DNA of 64,000 bases from Limosilactobacillus urinaemulieris. GTDB lineage: Bacteria; Bacillota; Bacilli; Lactobacillales; Lactobacillaceae. The stretch covers positions 85,392 through 149,391 of the forward strand of contig NZ_JABUXR010000004.1 of assembly GCF_014838745.1 (NCBI RefSeq). Reading direction: 5' to 3'. The translations under genes were made by a program, and so were the position numbers. Within the stretch, counting starts at the first letter, position 1. Each line of letters begins with the position of its first letter. Below, in pieces: positions 9,020 through 16,248 of this stretch. Under the pieces are notes generated by a model that had not been told where the DNA came from, searched no databases, and saw only the letters and a list, made by a program, of their open reading frames with translations.

Positions 9020-9236
9020 ATTATAGAACCCACCTTTTCAAACAAAAAGGCTCCTCAGTAAGTCTACCGACTTATGAAGAGCCTTCATATACTACCTTAA
9101 TTCACACTTACCATCAAGGTAAAGTGTTCCACCGGGTAAATGGTATAACCACCCGCCGGGGTAATAACGCTCCCCATCACGAAATATTTTTAGTATTCAC
9201 ATAAGCAAAATGTGAATTAAAGATGTTTCTCAAATC
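9020..9236 (-). promoter_or_regulatory. T-box-like attenuator leader of hisS
   Basis: Read on the minus strand, the 330-bp gap between hdcB and hisS holds a degenerate T-box sequence, AATTAAGGTAGTATATG. It is followed directly by a strong terminator (stem 9047-9085, plus-strand A-run at 9044-9048) 25 bp ahead of the ATG. Upstream lie paired elements rich in GGTGG. A CAC histidine codon occurs in GGAACACTTTACC (plus strand 9124-9126), a candidate specifier. The layout fits a tRNA-His-sensing T-box. The consensus is weak, so the call rests on position, the terminator and the gene. Confidence 0.6.
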
Positions 9237-9239
9237 AAT

Positions 9240-9266
9240 AAAAAGAATTAGTCGACTAATCTTTTT
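9240..9266. terminator. Terminator at the end of the hdc operon
   Basis: On the minus strand AAAAAGATTAGTC pairs with GACTAATTCTTTTT (one bulged base), ending in a T-run. It lies about 85 bp after hdcB and before the hisS leader. A second hairpin (AGTATT/AATACT) lies just before it, at about 9274-9291. Confidence 0.8.
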
Positions 9267-9349
9267 GAAGAACAAGTATTAAATTAATACTGCTCTTGAA
9301 TTAAATGATAAACGATCATATGAATTTGTCAATATGCATTTATCACGTT

Positions 9350-9874
9350 TTACTTTCCAGCTTTTGGGTAAACTGGGTTAGCATCATCATATTCGTAATG
9401 ACTAATATGTCCATCTTGCATCCAGCGTCGTAACCGATCAATTTCTTCGGCATGATCAGGATCAAGTAATTGAGGGAACTCACCGCGAATCGTATTATCA
9501 TATCCTGCATGGTTAATTTCTCGTGGCTTAATATCCTGAATAAAATCAAATGCTCGACCACTAGTAATATCGTCTAATTGAAGGCGACTGGAATCAAGAA
9601 AATTAATCACTACTTTCCCGTGTGGAGTTCCTTTAATAAATTCCACACTTTTAACTTCATCCTTTTTAAATGAAGTAATTTTACCATCAGCATACCGATA
9701 AAAATTATGGATCGATGTCATCAAAATTTCTTTACTGCCATGATTATCATTCACAATTACTTGTGACATCCGATCGTTTATCCTTTCTATCGTTTGTTTA
9801 AATTCACTGGTAATAAGTGAAGCAGGAACTACTTTCTCAATCCGCTGAACACTTACGTTATAATTATCTGTCAT
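9350..9874 (-). CDS. hdcB: Histidine decarboxylase maturation protein HdcB
   Basis: This 174-residue soluble protein, always found after hdcA in histamine-forming lactobacilli, was shown in related species to be needed for cleavage of the HdcA proenzyme into its pyruvoyl form. The sequence has no signal peptide or membrane segment. A conserved C-terminal part (EIDRLRRWMQDGHISHYEYDD) is typical of the family. The start has only a weak site (TTAGGTTGTG). A terminator hairpin lies in the 145-bp gap after hdcA, so hdcB is expected at lower level than hdcA. Identity is supported by both sequence resemblance and fixed gene order. Confidence 0.9.
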   Translation of the reverse strand: MTDNYNVSVQRIEKVVPASLITSEFKQTIERINDRMSQVIVNDNHGSKEILMTSIHNFYRYADGKITSFKKDEVKSVEFIKGTPHGKVVINFLDSSRLQLDDITSGRAFDFIQDIKPREINHAGYDNTIRGEFPQLLDPDHAEEIDRLRRWMQDGHISHYEYDDANPVYPKAGK

Positions 9875-9896
9875 AAATCAACACAACCTAACCGAT

Positions 9897-9935
9897 AAAA
9901 GGAAGAGGGATATAATTGAATACCCTCTTCCTATC
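9897..9935. terminator. Partial terminator between hdcA and hdcB
   Basis: GGAAGAGGG (9901-9909) pairs with CCCTCTTCC (9923-9931). On the minus strand the stem is followed by TTTTATC. It would stop part of the hdcA transcription and let some continue into hdcB, giving more enzyme than maturation factor. Confidence 0.75.
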
Positions 9936-10019
9936 AAAAAGACTAGAAGACATTCTGGAAGGGAATTTAAAAACTGCTGTTAATAGATAGCTGACTAAAA
10001 AGACTTATATTGTTTACTA

Positions 10020-10955
10020 TTAGTACTTAACAGCACCATTAGCAGTTAGTGACTTGTAACCCATCTTGTCGAGCCATTCTGGCATGGTTAAGTCTTCCAT
10101 AATTTCCATATCCTTATCTGGTGTCAAGATAGAGCCACCAGGAATGGAATCAACTGGCATTGAAACATAAGGAGCAACCGTAATTGCGTTACCGATTTGT
10201 CCTGGTTCCATCATAGTGTGAGCAAAGCCAATCCATGAACTCTTGAATGAAGTATTAGCATCTTGACCACACTCTGCAATTGACTTAGCGATTGCCTTTC
10301 GACGACCCTTAAGGTATTCAATCAGTTCGTCTTCGTTAGGAGTTTCCCAAACACCAGCATCTTCAATAAACATACTGGAGTCCTTTGAAGGATCCTTAGC
10401 AAAGGAAAGAGCAATTGCTGACCATACACCATATCCTTGACCAGGCTTCATGTCTGAATCATTCATTGGCCGTTCTGCAGTAACACCCTTGTTAGCACAA
10501 ACAATAAATGAACCTGGAGCTGGGTAGTGACGACGATCATCGTTTACACCGAAGTATTCAACTAAAGCATCTTGTAATGGCTTAGCATCGTAAATTGGTA
10601 ATTCACTGCCATCCCATTGCTTTTCAGTAAAGAGTGGTTCAGCTTTATCAACTTCAGTGTTTCTCAATAGGTCATAACCAATACAGTGACCTTGAGGACC
10701 AGTAAATGATGAAGCAGTAGTCATGTTGATTTGACCAATGTAAGCATTCTTAGTTTCAGCACGGTCGTATGAAACAATACCATCTAAGACATCATCATCG
10801 GTCTTGTCACGGACACCAGCATCAACCTTCAAACCCGTTACATAACCGTTACCAAGGTTTCCTGGTTCCATGTAACCACGACTCCATTGTTTGTATGGAC
10901 TAATAGCAATACGGTCAACGCCAAGCTTATTAAGTTTCGTATCTAATTCGGACAT
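10020..10955 (-). CDS. hdcA: Pyruvoyl-dependent histidine decarboxylase proenzyme
   Basis: Converts histidine to histamine and CO2. With the HdcP exchanger this generates proton motive force and raises pH. The 311-residue length and sequence match the Gram-positive pyruvoyl family. The autocleavage site is visible as TTASSFTG, with Ser82-Ser83 counted from Met1. Cleavage gives a small beta chain of about 82 residues and an alpha chain whose N-terminal serine becomes the pyruvoyl group. The start follows a GGAGG site, 8 bp away. Its promoter has a TA-repeat spacer and a cre site, described separately. Codon use looks highly adapted, as in strongly expressed genes. Confidence 0.98.
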   Translation of the reverse strand: MSELDTKLNKLGVDRIAISPYKQWSRGYMEPGNLGNGYVTGLKVDAGVRDKTDDDVLDGIVSYDRAETKNAYIGQINMTTASSFTGPQGHCIGYDLLRNTEVDKAEPLFTEKQWDGSELPIYDAKPLQDALVEYFGVNDDRRHYPAPGSFIVCANKGVTAERPMNDSDMKPGQGYGVWSAIALSFAKDPSKDSSMFIEDAGVWETPNEDELIEYLKGRRKAIAKSIAECGQDANTSFKSSWIGFAHTMMEPGQIGNAITVAPYVSMPVDSIPGGSILTPDKDMEIMEDLTMPEWLDKMGYKSLTANGAVKY

Positions 10956-11003
10956 AATTAGACCTCCATTAATTAAAACAAAAGTTACAACAATAGCAAC
11001 GAA

Positions 11004-11017
11004 CGAAAGCGCTTCCT
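11004..11017 (-). promoter_or_regulatory. cre (CcpA) site downstream of the hdcA start point
   Basis: On the minus strand AGGAAGCGCTTTCG matches 11 of 14 positions of the ideal cre TGAAAGCGCTTTCA. It lies about 10-23 bases after the inferred transcription start, a position where CcpA blocks transcription. This suggests glucose repression of histamine formation. Binding is inferred. Confidence 0.7.
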
Positions 11018-11028
11018 ATTCCTTACAA
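11013..11028 (-). repeat. 16-bp sequence shared in opposite orientation with the hdcP leader
   Basis: The hdcA leader reads TTGTAAGGAATAGGAA here. The exact reverse complement occurs in the hdcP leader at 12703-12718, also transcribed from the minus strand. The two mRNAs are therefore perfectly complementary over 16 nt. This copy overlaps the inferred hdcA start point and the cre site. Confidence 0.8.
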
Positions 11029-11033
11029 GCCTC

Positions 11034-11063
11034 AGTATATATATATATATATATATATGTCAA
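11034..11063 (-). promoter_or_regulatory. hdcA promoter with a TA-dinucleotide spacer
   Basis: On the minus strand a perfect -35 TTGACA (11063-11058) is followed by (TA)11 and then CTGAGG. The -10 TATACT (11039-11034) uses the last two TA units, leaving a spacer of 18 bp made of nine TA units. Alternating T and A runs from 11036 to 11058. Gain or loss of one unit would change the spacer to 20 or 16 bp. The start point would fall near 11027. Confidence 0.8.
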
Positions 11064-11085
11064 TAGGAAACGGGAAATTTGTTGA

Positions 11086-11101
11086 AAAAATTGCAATTTT
11101 T
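11086..11101. promoter_or_regulatory. Perfect 16-bp palindrome upstream of the hdcA promoter
   Basis: AAAAATTGCAATTTTT is a perfect palindrome about 23 bp upstream of the -35 box. It could be an operator for an unknown regulator. Being AT-rich it could also be chance or a bent upstream element. Confidence 0.4.
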
Positions 11102-11130
11102 GAAATAATTAACCTCAAAATTTAAAAGAA

Positions 11131-11164
11131 AAAAGGCGCCAAAATTTTAATTTTGACGCCTTTT
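11131..11164. terminator. Terminator of hdcP
   Basis: AAAAGGCG pairs with CGCCTTTT and AAAATT with AATTTT in a near-perfect hairpin, with T-runs in both directions. It separates hdcP from the hdcA promoter, so the two genes are separate transcription units. Confidence 0.85.
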
Positions 11165-11222
11165 ACAGCCATATTATTGTTTTCTATTTTTGAATTAAGC
11201 ACACAAATTTAATCTTTAAGAG

Positions 11223-12677
11223 TTAGTGAACCAGATCGTAGATCCCATAAACAGCTACTACTAAAATAACTATTGCAAAAATCAATTCACCCTTAGTAAA
11301 AATTTTCTTACCATGTTGGTGACGAGCCCACATATACAGTGGGATACCAACAGCGTAGAAAATAAATGAAATCAAAGTATATTTAATATTGGCAGAATAT
11401 GCCATAAAAATAATGTACAGGAATGCTAGGATCCCAATTGCCATTCCCGCTCCACGATGATGTTTTGTATTCGTAGGGAAGTCACCGTTTTCCTTACGAC
11501 TAATCTTAATCAAATACATTGAAGATAACAAGTAAGGCGGAACAGTCATAACTCCCACAATTGTTAGCAACATTTGATATGCACTTTCATCAAAGTGAGC
11601 AATTAAAATAATAATTTCAATCAAAACAGTCGCAATGATAATTGAAAATACTGGTTCACCCTTCTTCGAAACCTTAGCAAAAGCTCGTGGGAAAGAACCA
11701 TCTTCTGCTGCTGCATGTTGTGGCAATTCAGCCAACATTTGAATCCAAGAAATCCAACTTGAGAAAACAGCAACTAGCAATGCGATTGCGATCACATCAC
11801 GACCAATATTATTATGCCAAATGTTAGTCAAGATGTAAGCAGTTGAAGGAGAGGTCATCTTTGCTAATTGACCATATGAATAAGCACCTAATGATAGCAT
11901 CCCAACAAGTGCATACATCACTAAACAAATAACGAAACCAATAACGGTCGCAGGAGCAACCTGCTTAACATTCTTGGCCTTACCAGACATAACGACGGCC
12001 CCTTCAATTCCTCCAAAGAGCCACAGGGTTACCATCATTGTGTTCATTAACTGATGCATCACACTACCCATTGGTTTATCACTAACGGATGGGACACTGT
12101 GAGTAGCGTTCATATTAGTGGTAAATGTATGGATATTAAAGTGAAATAGCACAGAAACAAGGAAAACGATAACAACTGCTAGCATAATTGCAGTAGCAAT
12201 CTTTTGAACACCACTTGATACTTCAACCCCACGGAGAACTAGAGCGGTTATTGCCCAGGTAATAATTGAAGCACCAATAACTGATGGCCAATTATTACCA
12301 CCTGTAAAGGTTCCCGGGAAGAAGTAGTCTAAGGTACTCATAACCAAGACAGCATATGCAGCATTAGCAGCACACTCACAAACAAAGTATGCCCATGCAC
12401 TAAAGAATCCGGTAAAAGAGCCGAAACCAACTTGAGCATATTTATAAAGACCGGCAGTTAAATCTGGTTTAACATCACTTAAAATAACAAACATTTCAGC
12501 AATGAACCAAATACCAATACCAGTAATAATCCAGGAAAGAAACTGAGCAGTAACCCCAGCTTCCATTGACATATTCTTTGGTAAGTCAAAAACTCCTGAA
12601 CCGACCATTGCACTAACACAAAGTGCAATCAAACCAACAAGCCCCATCTTTTCAGCTTGTTTATTCCCATCGGCCAT
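11223..12677 (-). CDS. hdcP: Histidine/histamine antiporter, APC family
   Basis: Exchanges external histidine for histamine and completes the decarboxylation cycle. A 484-residue APC-superfamily carrier with about 12 helices. The N-terminal motif GLIALCVSAMVGSGVFDLP is typical of glutamate:GABA-type exchangers. The chosen start is the ATG at 12677 (MADGNKQAEK), with GAGGGATG upstream. The longer in-frame extension to 12788 has no ribosome binding site and overlaps the promoter. Position directly before hdcA and the sequence type support the role. Exchange activity is inferred from the family. Some authors call this gene hdcC. Confidence 0.93.
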   Translation of the reverse strand: MADGNKQAEKMGLVGLIALCVSAMVGSGVFDLPKNMSMEAGVTAQFLSWIITGIGIWFIAEMFVILSDVKPDLTAGLYKYAQVGFGSFTGFFSAWAYFVCECAANAAYAVLVMSTLDYFFPGTFTGGNNWPSVIGASIITWAITALVLRGVEVSSGVQKIATAIMLAVVIVFLVSVLFHFNIHTFTTNMNATHSVPSVSDKPMGSVMHQLMNTMMVTLWLFGGIEGAVVMSGKAKNVKQVAPATVIGFVICLVMYALVGMLSLGAYSYGQLAKMTSPSTAYILTNIWHNNIGRDVIAIALLVAVFSSWISWIQMLAELPQHAAAEDGSFPRAFAKVSKKGEPVFSIIIATVLIEIIILIAHFDESAYQMLLTIVGVMTVPPYLLSSMYLIKISRKENGDFPTNTKHHRGAGMAIGILAFLYIIFMAYSANIKYTLISFIFYAVGIPLYMWARHQHGKKIFTKGELIFAIVILVVAVYGIYDLVH

Positions 12678-12702
12678 TTTGTACACATCCCTCACATCGT
12701 AT

Positions 12703-12718
12703 TTGTAAGGAATAGGAA
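12703..12718 (-). repeat. 16-bp sequence complementary to the hdcA leader
   Basis: The minus strand reads TTCCTATTCCTTACAA, the exact complement of the stretch in the hdcA leader (11013-11028). It lies about 15-30 bases after the inferred hdcP start point and 26 bp ahead of the ATG. Confidence 0.8.
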
Positions 12719-12738
12719 TATGCACAATGTTCAAATTC

Positions 12739-12767
12739 AATATATCACTTGTATATTGATTGTTCAA
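12739..12767 (-). promoter_or_regulatory. Promoter of hdcP
   Basis: On the minus strand TTGAAC (12767-12762) and TATATT (12744-12739) are separated by 17 bp. Transcription would begin near 12732, giving a leader of about 55 nt. Confidence 0.75.
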
Positions 12768-12879
12768 TAAAATATTAACCGCTATCATAAGTTAATAATA
12801 GTCTTAACAACCACGATCCTGCTCAAACATAATTATTCATTTTTCAAAAAGTATGCTACACTTGTTACTGTTATTTCAT

Positions 12880-12955
12880 GGCGGTATTGGTGAAGTTTGG
12901 TTAACACACCGGTTTGTGGGTCCGGCACGCGTGGGTTCGAATCCCACATACCGCC
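12880..12955 (+). tRNA. tRNA-His (anticodon GTG)
   Basis: A complete cloverleaf with acceptor stem GCGGTAT/ATACCGC, T-arm GTGGG-TTCGAAT-CCCAC and anticodon loop TTGTGGG. The histidine identity features are encoded: an extra G at -1 (12880) facing C73 (12955). CCA is not encoded. The D-stem is 3 bp, normal for this tRNA. Odd point: the closing pair of the anticodon stem (31-39) is T-T. An extended -10, TGCTACACT, lies at 12854-12862. It is divergent from hdcP, a notable neighbour for a histidine-consuming pathway. Confidence 0.93.
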
Positions 12956-12964
12956 CTTTAATAG

Positions 12965-13000
12965 AAAATGATATTCAGAATTTTCTGAACACCATTTTTT
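12965..13000 (+). terminator. Terminator after tRNA-His
   Basis: AAAATG pairs with CATTTT and TTCAGA with TCTGAA, followed by a T-run. Confidence 0.7.
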
Positions 13001-13021
13001 GAATTATAAAGTTTTCGGCAA

Positions 13022-13207
13022 CAGAGTAGAAATGTGCTCGCCCTAACCTTCCTCGAGCTAACATATCCTACTGCAACATAGTCAAGATTTGCTCGCCGTG
13101 ACCGCAACTTCCGCCTAGCTATCCCGTCCTTGATTGCAAGACAATCATCGTCCGGGATTTTCTAGTGCTCAGTTGCTAGTTCGTCACGGCTCGCACTCTA
13201 CACTCTA
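13022..13207 (-). repeat. Modular intergenic hairpin repeat abutting the YfcC-type gene
   Basis: Read on the minus strand, the element starts with the stop codon of the YfcC-type gene (TAGAGTG) and repeats TAGAGTGCGAGCC after 7 bases. It then forms a long hairpin at 13095-13190: GCCGTGAC/GTCACGGC, GCAACT/AGTTGC, ATCCCG/CGGGAT and GATTG/CAATC. A second unit follows (GACTATGTTGCAGTAGGATA and on) and ends in GCGAGCACATTTC. The first hairpin is nearly identical at 34339-34433. Confidence 0.8.
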
Positions 13208-14752
13208 GCCTATCAGCACCTCCGTTACCAAAATTCCACCACCGAAGATGAGGACAAAGGCAACGACTGGCCAAACAAAGCGAACCCAATGGGAGTACTT
13301 CATATCAAGCATTTGCAAGGTAGCCATAACTAGTCCGGTTGGTGCAAGGAAAAGCATTGCGTATTGACCAAACTGGTAGGCGGTAACAACGATGTACCGT
13401 GGAATATGAACGGTATCGGCCAACGGTGCCATGATTGGCATGGCAAGAACTGCCAAACCAGAGGAAGATGGCACAATAAAACCAAGGACGAAGAAGATCA
13501 ACATCATCATGATGATGAAGACAGATCCTGACATATGGCGAACTAATTCTGAAGATTGGTAAAGGATCGTATCAGAAATATAACCATCATTCAAAATGTT
13601 GTTAATTCCCCGTGCTAACCCAATGATCAATGATACCCCAACTAAGCTGGCGGCACCGTTAGAAAATGCTTCGGTTGTTTGGTATTCACCAAGACCATCC
13701 TTATGACCAAAGCAGGTTAAGAACATGATAATTACCGCAATTAACAGGAATGATGATGCCATTTCTGGGAAGGCCCAGCCCTTAGCCATCACACCCCAAA
13801 TCATAATAATAAATGAAGCGGCAAAGAGAATTAAAATAATTCGTTTCTTAATTGTAAATGTAAGATCCTTTTCTTCTGAAGAATCCATTGACCACATTTC
13901 ATCAAACTTCTCCTTATCCTCATAAGTGTATGAGAATGATGAATCTTTTTGAACCTTCCGGGCATACCAATGGAGGTAGAAGAGCAGGCAAATAACAGCC
14001 ACGGTAAAACCAACAATTCGCCCGGTCATCCCCTGGGTAAATTGAGTTCCGGCAGCATTAGAAGCAATAACAACCTGGAACGGGTTAATAATCGAGAAAG
14101 TTGTCCCGATTGACGATGCCAGGAAGATCGCCCCAACAACGACGATTGAGTCATAACCCATCGCAATAAATACCGGTGCTAAAATCGGGTAGAAAGCCAC
14201 CGCTTCTTCTTCAATTCCACAAAGCGTTCCCCCAAATGCCAACAGGACGGCAACCATAAAGACAAGGATAAATTCCTTACCCTTTGACTTTTTCGTCAAT
14301 GCTTCAAGTCCTGATTCAAAAGCACCACTCGCCTTAACAACCCCAATCAGGCCACCAAGGACAAAGATGAAGATCATAATATCAACAGCCTGCATTGTCC
14401 CGTTAACCATGCTGGTAAAAATTGAATACAAACTCATTGGGTGTTGCTTAAGCCGCTTATAGGTTCCCGGAACTGAAACCGGCTTACTAATTGCCCCAGA
14501 TTTAAACTGATCGACATCAATTTTTACGTTGAGCTTCTTCAGTGTTGCCTGCGTTGCCGGATAAACCGTCTTTTTCCCACTAGGCGCTACAACCTGAAGA
14601 TGATCATTGCTATACGAAAGTTTAGAATAACTCCCCGCTGGTACAAACCATGTTAAAAATACTGAAATGACCGTCAGAAAGAACAGAATTGTGAAGGCGC
14701 CAGGCATCTTCAGTTTCCATTTTTTCTTTGGCTGATTAGCAGTTGCATCCAT
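13205..14752 (-). CDS. YfcC-family (DcuC-like) membrane transporter
   Basis: A 515-residue membrane protein with about 12 helices and the YfcC/C4-dicarboxylate-uptake-C fold. The conserved hairpin motifs include GGLIGVVKASGAFESGLEAL and FVLGFIVPSSSGLAVLAMPIM. Members move dicarboxylates, peptides or basic amino acids, and the substrate is not shown. The start at 14752 (MDATANQPKKK) has GAGGAG upstream. The longer frame to 14788 lacks a site. It is divergent from a GlnKL-like two-component system, which is probably its regulator. The TAG stop is supplied by the adjoining repeat. Confidence 0.85.
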   Translation of the reverse strand: MDATANQPKKKWKLKMPGAFTILFFLTVISVFLTWFVPAGSYSKLSYSNDHLQVVAPSGKKTVYPATQATLKKLNVKIDVDQFKSGAISKPVSVPGTYKRLKQHPMSLYSIFTSMVNGTMQAVDIMIFIFVLGGLIGVVKASGAFESGLEALTKKSKGKEFILVFMVAVLLAFGGTLCGIEEEAVAFYPILAPVFIAMGYDSIVVVGAIFLASSIGTTFSIINPFQVVIASNAAGTQFTQGMTGRIVGFTVAVICLLFYLHWYARKVQKDSSFSYTYEDKEKFDEMWSMDSSEEKDLTFTIKKRIILILFAASFIIMIWGVMAKGWAFPEMASSFLLIAVIIMFLTCFGHKDGLGEYQTTEAFSNGAASLVGVSLIIGLARGINNILNDGYISDTILYQSSELVRHMSGSVFIIMMMLIFFVLGFIVPSSSGLAVLAMPIMAPLADTVHIPRYIVVTAYQFGQYAMLFLAPTGLVMATLQMLDMKYSHWVRFVWPVVAFVLIFGGGILVTEVLIG

Positions 14753-14842
14753 AACCCTAAACTCCTCACTATAATAAAATAATTGCATTTACCATTACTA
14801 CTCCCGTCCGTTATTCGGATAGTTGTATAATAGTAGTTAATA

Positions 14843-14867
14843 TGATTAATAGTTATTAACTGATTAA
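14843..14867. promoter_or_regulatory. Direct and inverted repeats between the transporter and the two-component system
   Basis: TGATTAA occurs at 14843-14849 and again at 14861-14867, with TTAATA/TATTAA between them. Tandem repeats of this kind are usual for response-regulator binding. They lie between the divergent genes, near a TATAAT at 14826-14831. The role is inferred. Confidence 0.4.
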
Positions 14868-14887
14868 CCAATTACAATCAAAATTTT

Positions 14888-14901
14888 AGTAAGCGTTTTC
14901 C
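14888..14901 (+). promoter_or_regulatory. cre-like (CcpA) site ahead of the histidine kinase gene
   Basis: AGTAAGCGTTTTCC matches 12 of 14 positions of the degenerate cre consensus TGNAANCGNTNNCA. It lies about 50 bp before the kinase start, where it could repress the system when a preferred sugar is present. Confidence 0.5.
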
Positions 14902-14953
14902 GCGATCATCAAGAATAATCACAATTAATCATGGATAAAATTAAGGAATTCAC

Positions 14954-16237
14954 ATGTTAAAGAACCTCAACTTTTTACGTTACCGGAAACATCAACGAAT
15001 TATTATCGCTGCCGTTTGTGTTGCTCTCGCTTCTCAAATTGGTACCAGTGCTTTTACCACGGGGAATACAATTGCTCTTTCTGCTTTTCTGTTACCAGTT
15101 TTTCTCTACTTCAACCAGGACTTAAACCCGCTCCAATTAGGTCTGGCAATTGCTATTGCATCCCCAGTCTTTCGAGGGTTCATCTTGCTGGTCAGTAACG
15201 GCGTAACGGCATCAAATGCCCTCACCTATACGATCGCGGACATCATCTTTTTTACCTGCTACGTGCTCCTTTACTATTTAATTTATTGGCTCCGTAGTTT
15301 TCAAAATAATGTTGCCTTTTACTTTACGATTATTATCTGTGACTATTTTGCCAACATGACCGAGATTGCCTTTCTAAATCACTTTAGTTCATTCTCCTTT
15401 AACACCCTTCAAGGACTATTTATTCTTGCCTTTGCTCGGTCGACACTAGCATTCCTAATTGCTTTTCCAATTCGTTATTTTCAATTTTTAACGGTGAACA
15501 GTGAAAGCCATGAACGACAATATTATCACTTTATCTGGGTCGCATCAGCGGTCAAGAGTGAGGTTTACTTCATGAAAAAAACGATCAATGAGATTGAGCA
15601 GGTAACCAAGAACGCCTATCAACTTAACCAACGCCTAAAAGAGAAGGGGCTTCCTGAGGAGCAGGCAATGGCATATAAAATTGCTCAAAACGTTCATGAA
15701 ATCAAGCATTCCTACCAAAATCTTATTAAAGGACTAGGAGATTATTTTGATGATCAAAGCAACGCGCCGATGACAATGACCGATATTTTGAAAATCGTTG
15801 TCGACTATTCCCAAATGATTATCCGTGAGAAACAGGCTCATATTAACCTCGTTGTTCAAAACCACGTTGATATCACCATTCCGCGTCATTTTTACCTTGT
15901 CACCATCCTGTCAAATCTCATCATTAACGGGATTGATGCAATTGGCACTAAACGAAATGGGGAATTATTAATTAAGGTTACTGCGGATAGTCAGCACGTC
16001 TACTTTTCAGTTACCGACAACGGGAGCGGGATCGCGAAAAATCTCTTACCGCTGATCTTCAAATCAGGGTTTTCAACTAAATTTGACCAATTTGGTGATA
16101 TTTACCGGGGAATCGGTCTTTCAAACGTCAAGACAATTGCTGAGGAACAGTTTGCGGGAAAGATCACTGTTGATTCAGCTCCAGGTATTGGAACAACCTT
16201 TTTCGTAACATTGGATAAGCAAAAGCTAATTAGTTAG
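14954..16237 (+). CDS. Sensor histidine kinase, GlnK/DcuS-type, membrane-bound
   Basis: 427 residues. About five or six membrane helices occupy residues 15-185 and form the sensor. A dimerisation/phosphoacceptor region follows with VHEIKH (near 249), and then an HATPase domain with the N box SNLIINGIDAIG (near 320), G1 box DNGSGI (near 354) and G2 box YRGIGLS (near 384). The layout resembles B. subtilis GlnK and other SpoOB-type kinases that sense amino acids or carboxylates. It is followed after 11 bp by its response regulator, and its divergent neighbour is a transporter, the likely target. The ligand is unknown. Confidence 0.88.
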   Translation: MLKNLNFLRYRKHQRIIIAAVCVALASQIGTSAFTTGNTIALSAFLLPVFLYFNQDLNPLQLGLAIAIASPVFRGFILLVSNGVTASNALTYTIADIIFFTCYVLLYYLIYWLRSFQNNVAFYFTIIICDYFANMTEIAFLNHFSSFSFNTLQGLFILAFARSTLAFLIAFPIRYFQFLTVNSESHERQYYHFIWVASAVKSEVYFMKKTINEIEQVTKNAYQLNQRLKEKGLPEEQAMAYKIAQNVHEIKHSYQNLIKGLGDYFDDQSNAPMTMTDILKIVVDYSQMIIREKQAHINLVVQNHVDITIPRHFYLVTILSNLIINGIDAIGTKRNGELLIKVTADSQHVYFSVTDNGSGIAKNLLPLIFKSGFSTKFDQFGDIYRGIGLSNVKTIAEEQFAGKITVDSAPGIGTTFFVTLDKQKLIS

Positions 16238-16248
16238 GGTGAGTAAAG

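Noticed and set aside
8602-9045. 147-codon frame overlapping hisS on the same strand
   Set aside because: A shifted-frame shadow of the highly conserved hisS N-terminus. It extends into the terminator of the leader.
9130-9160. GGGTGGTTATACC on the minus strand as the main T-box sequence of the hisS leader
   Set aside because: It is too far from the terminator to form the antiterminator. The weaker AAGGTAGTATATG directly before the terminator fits the position better.
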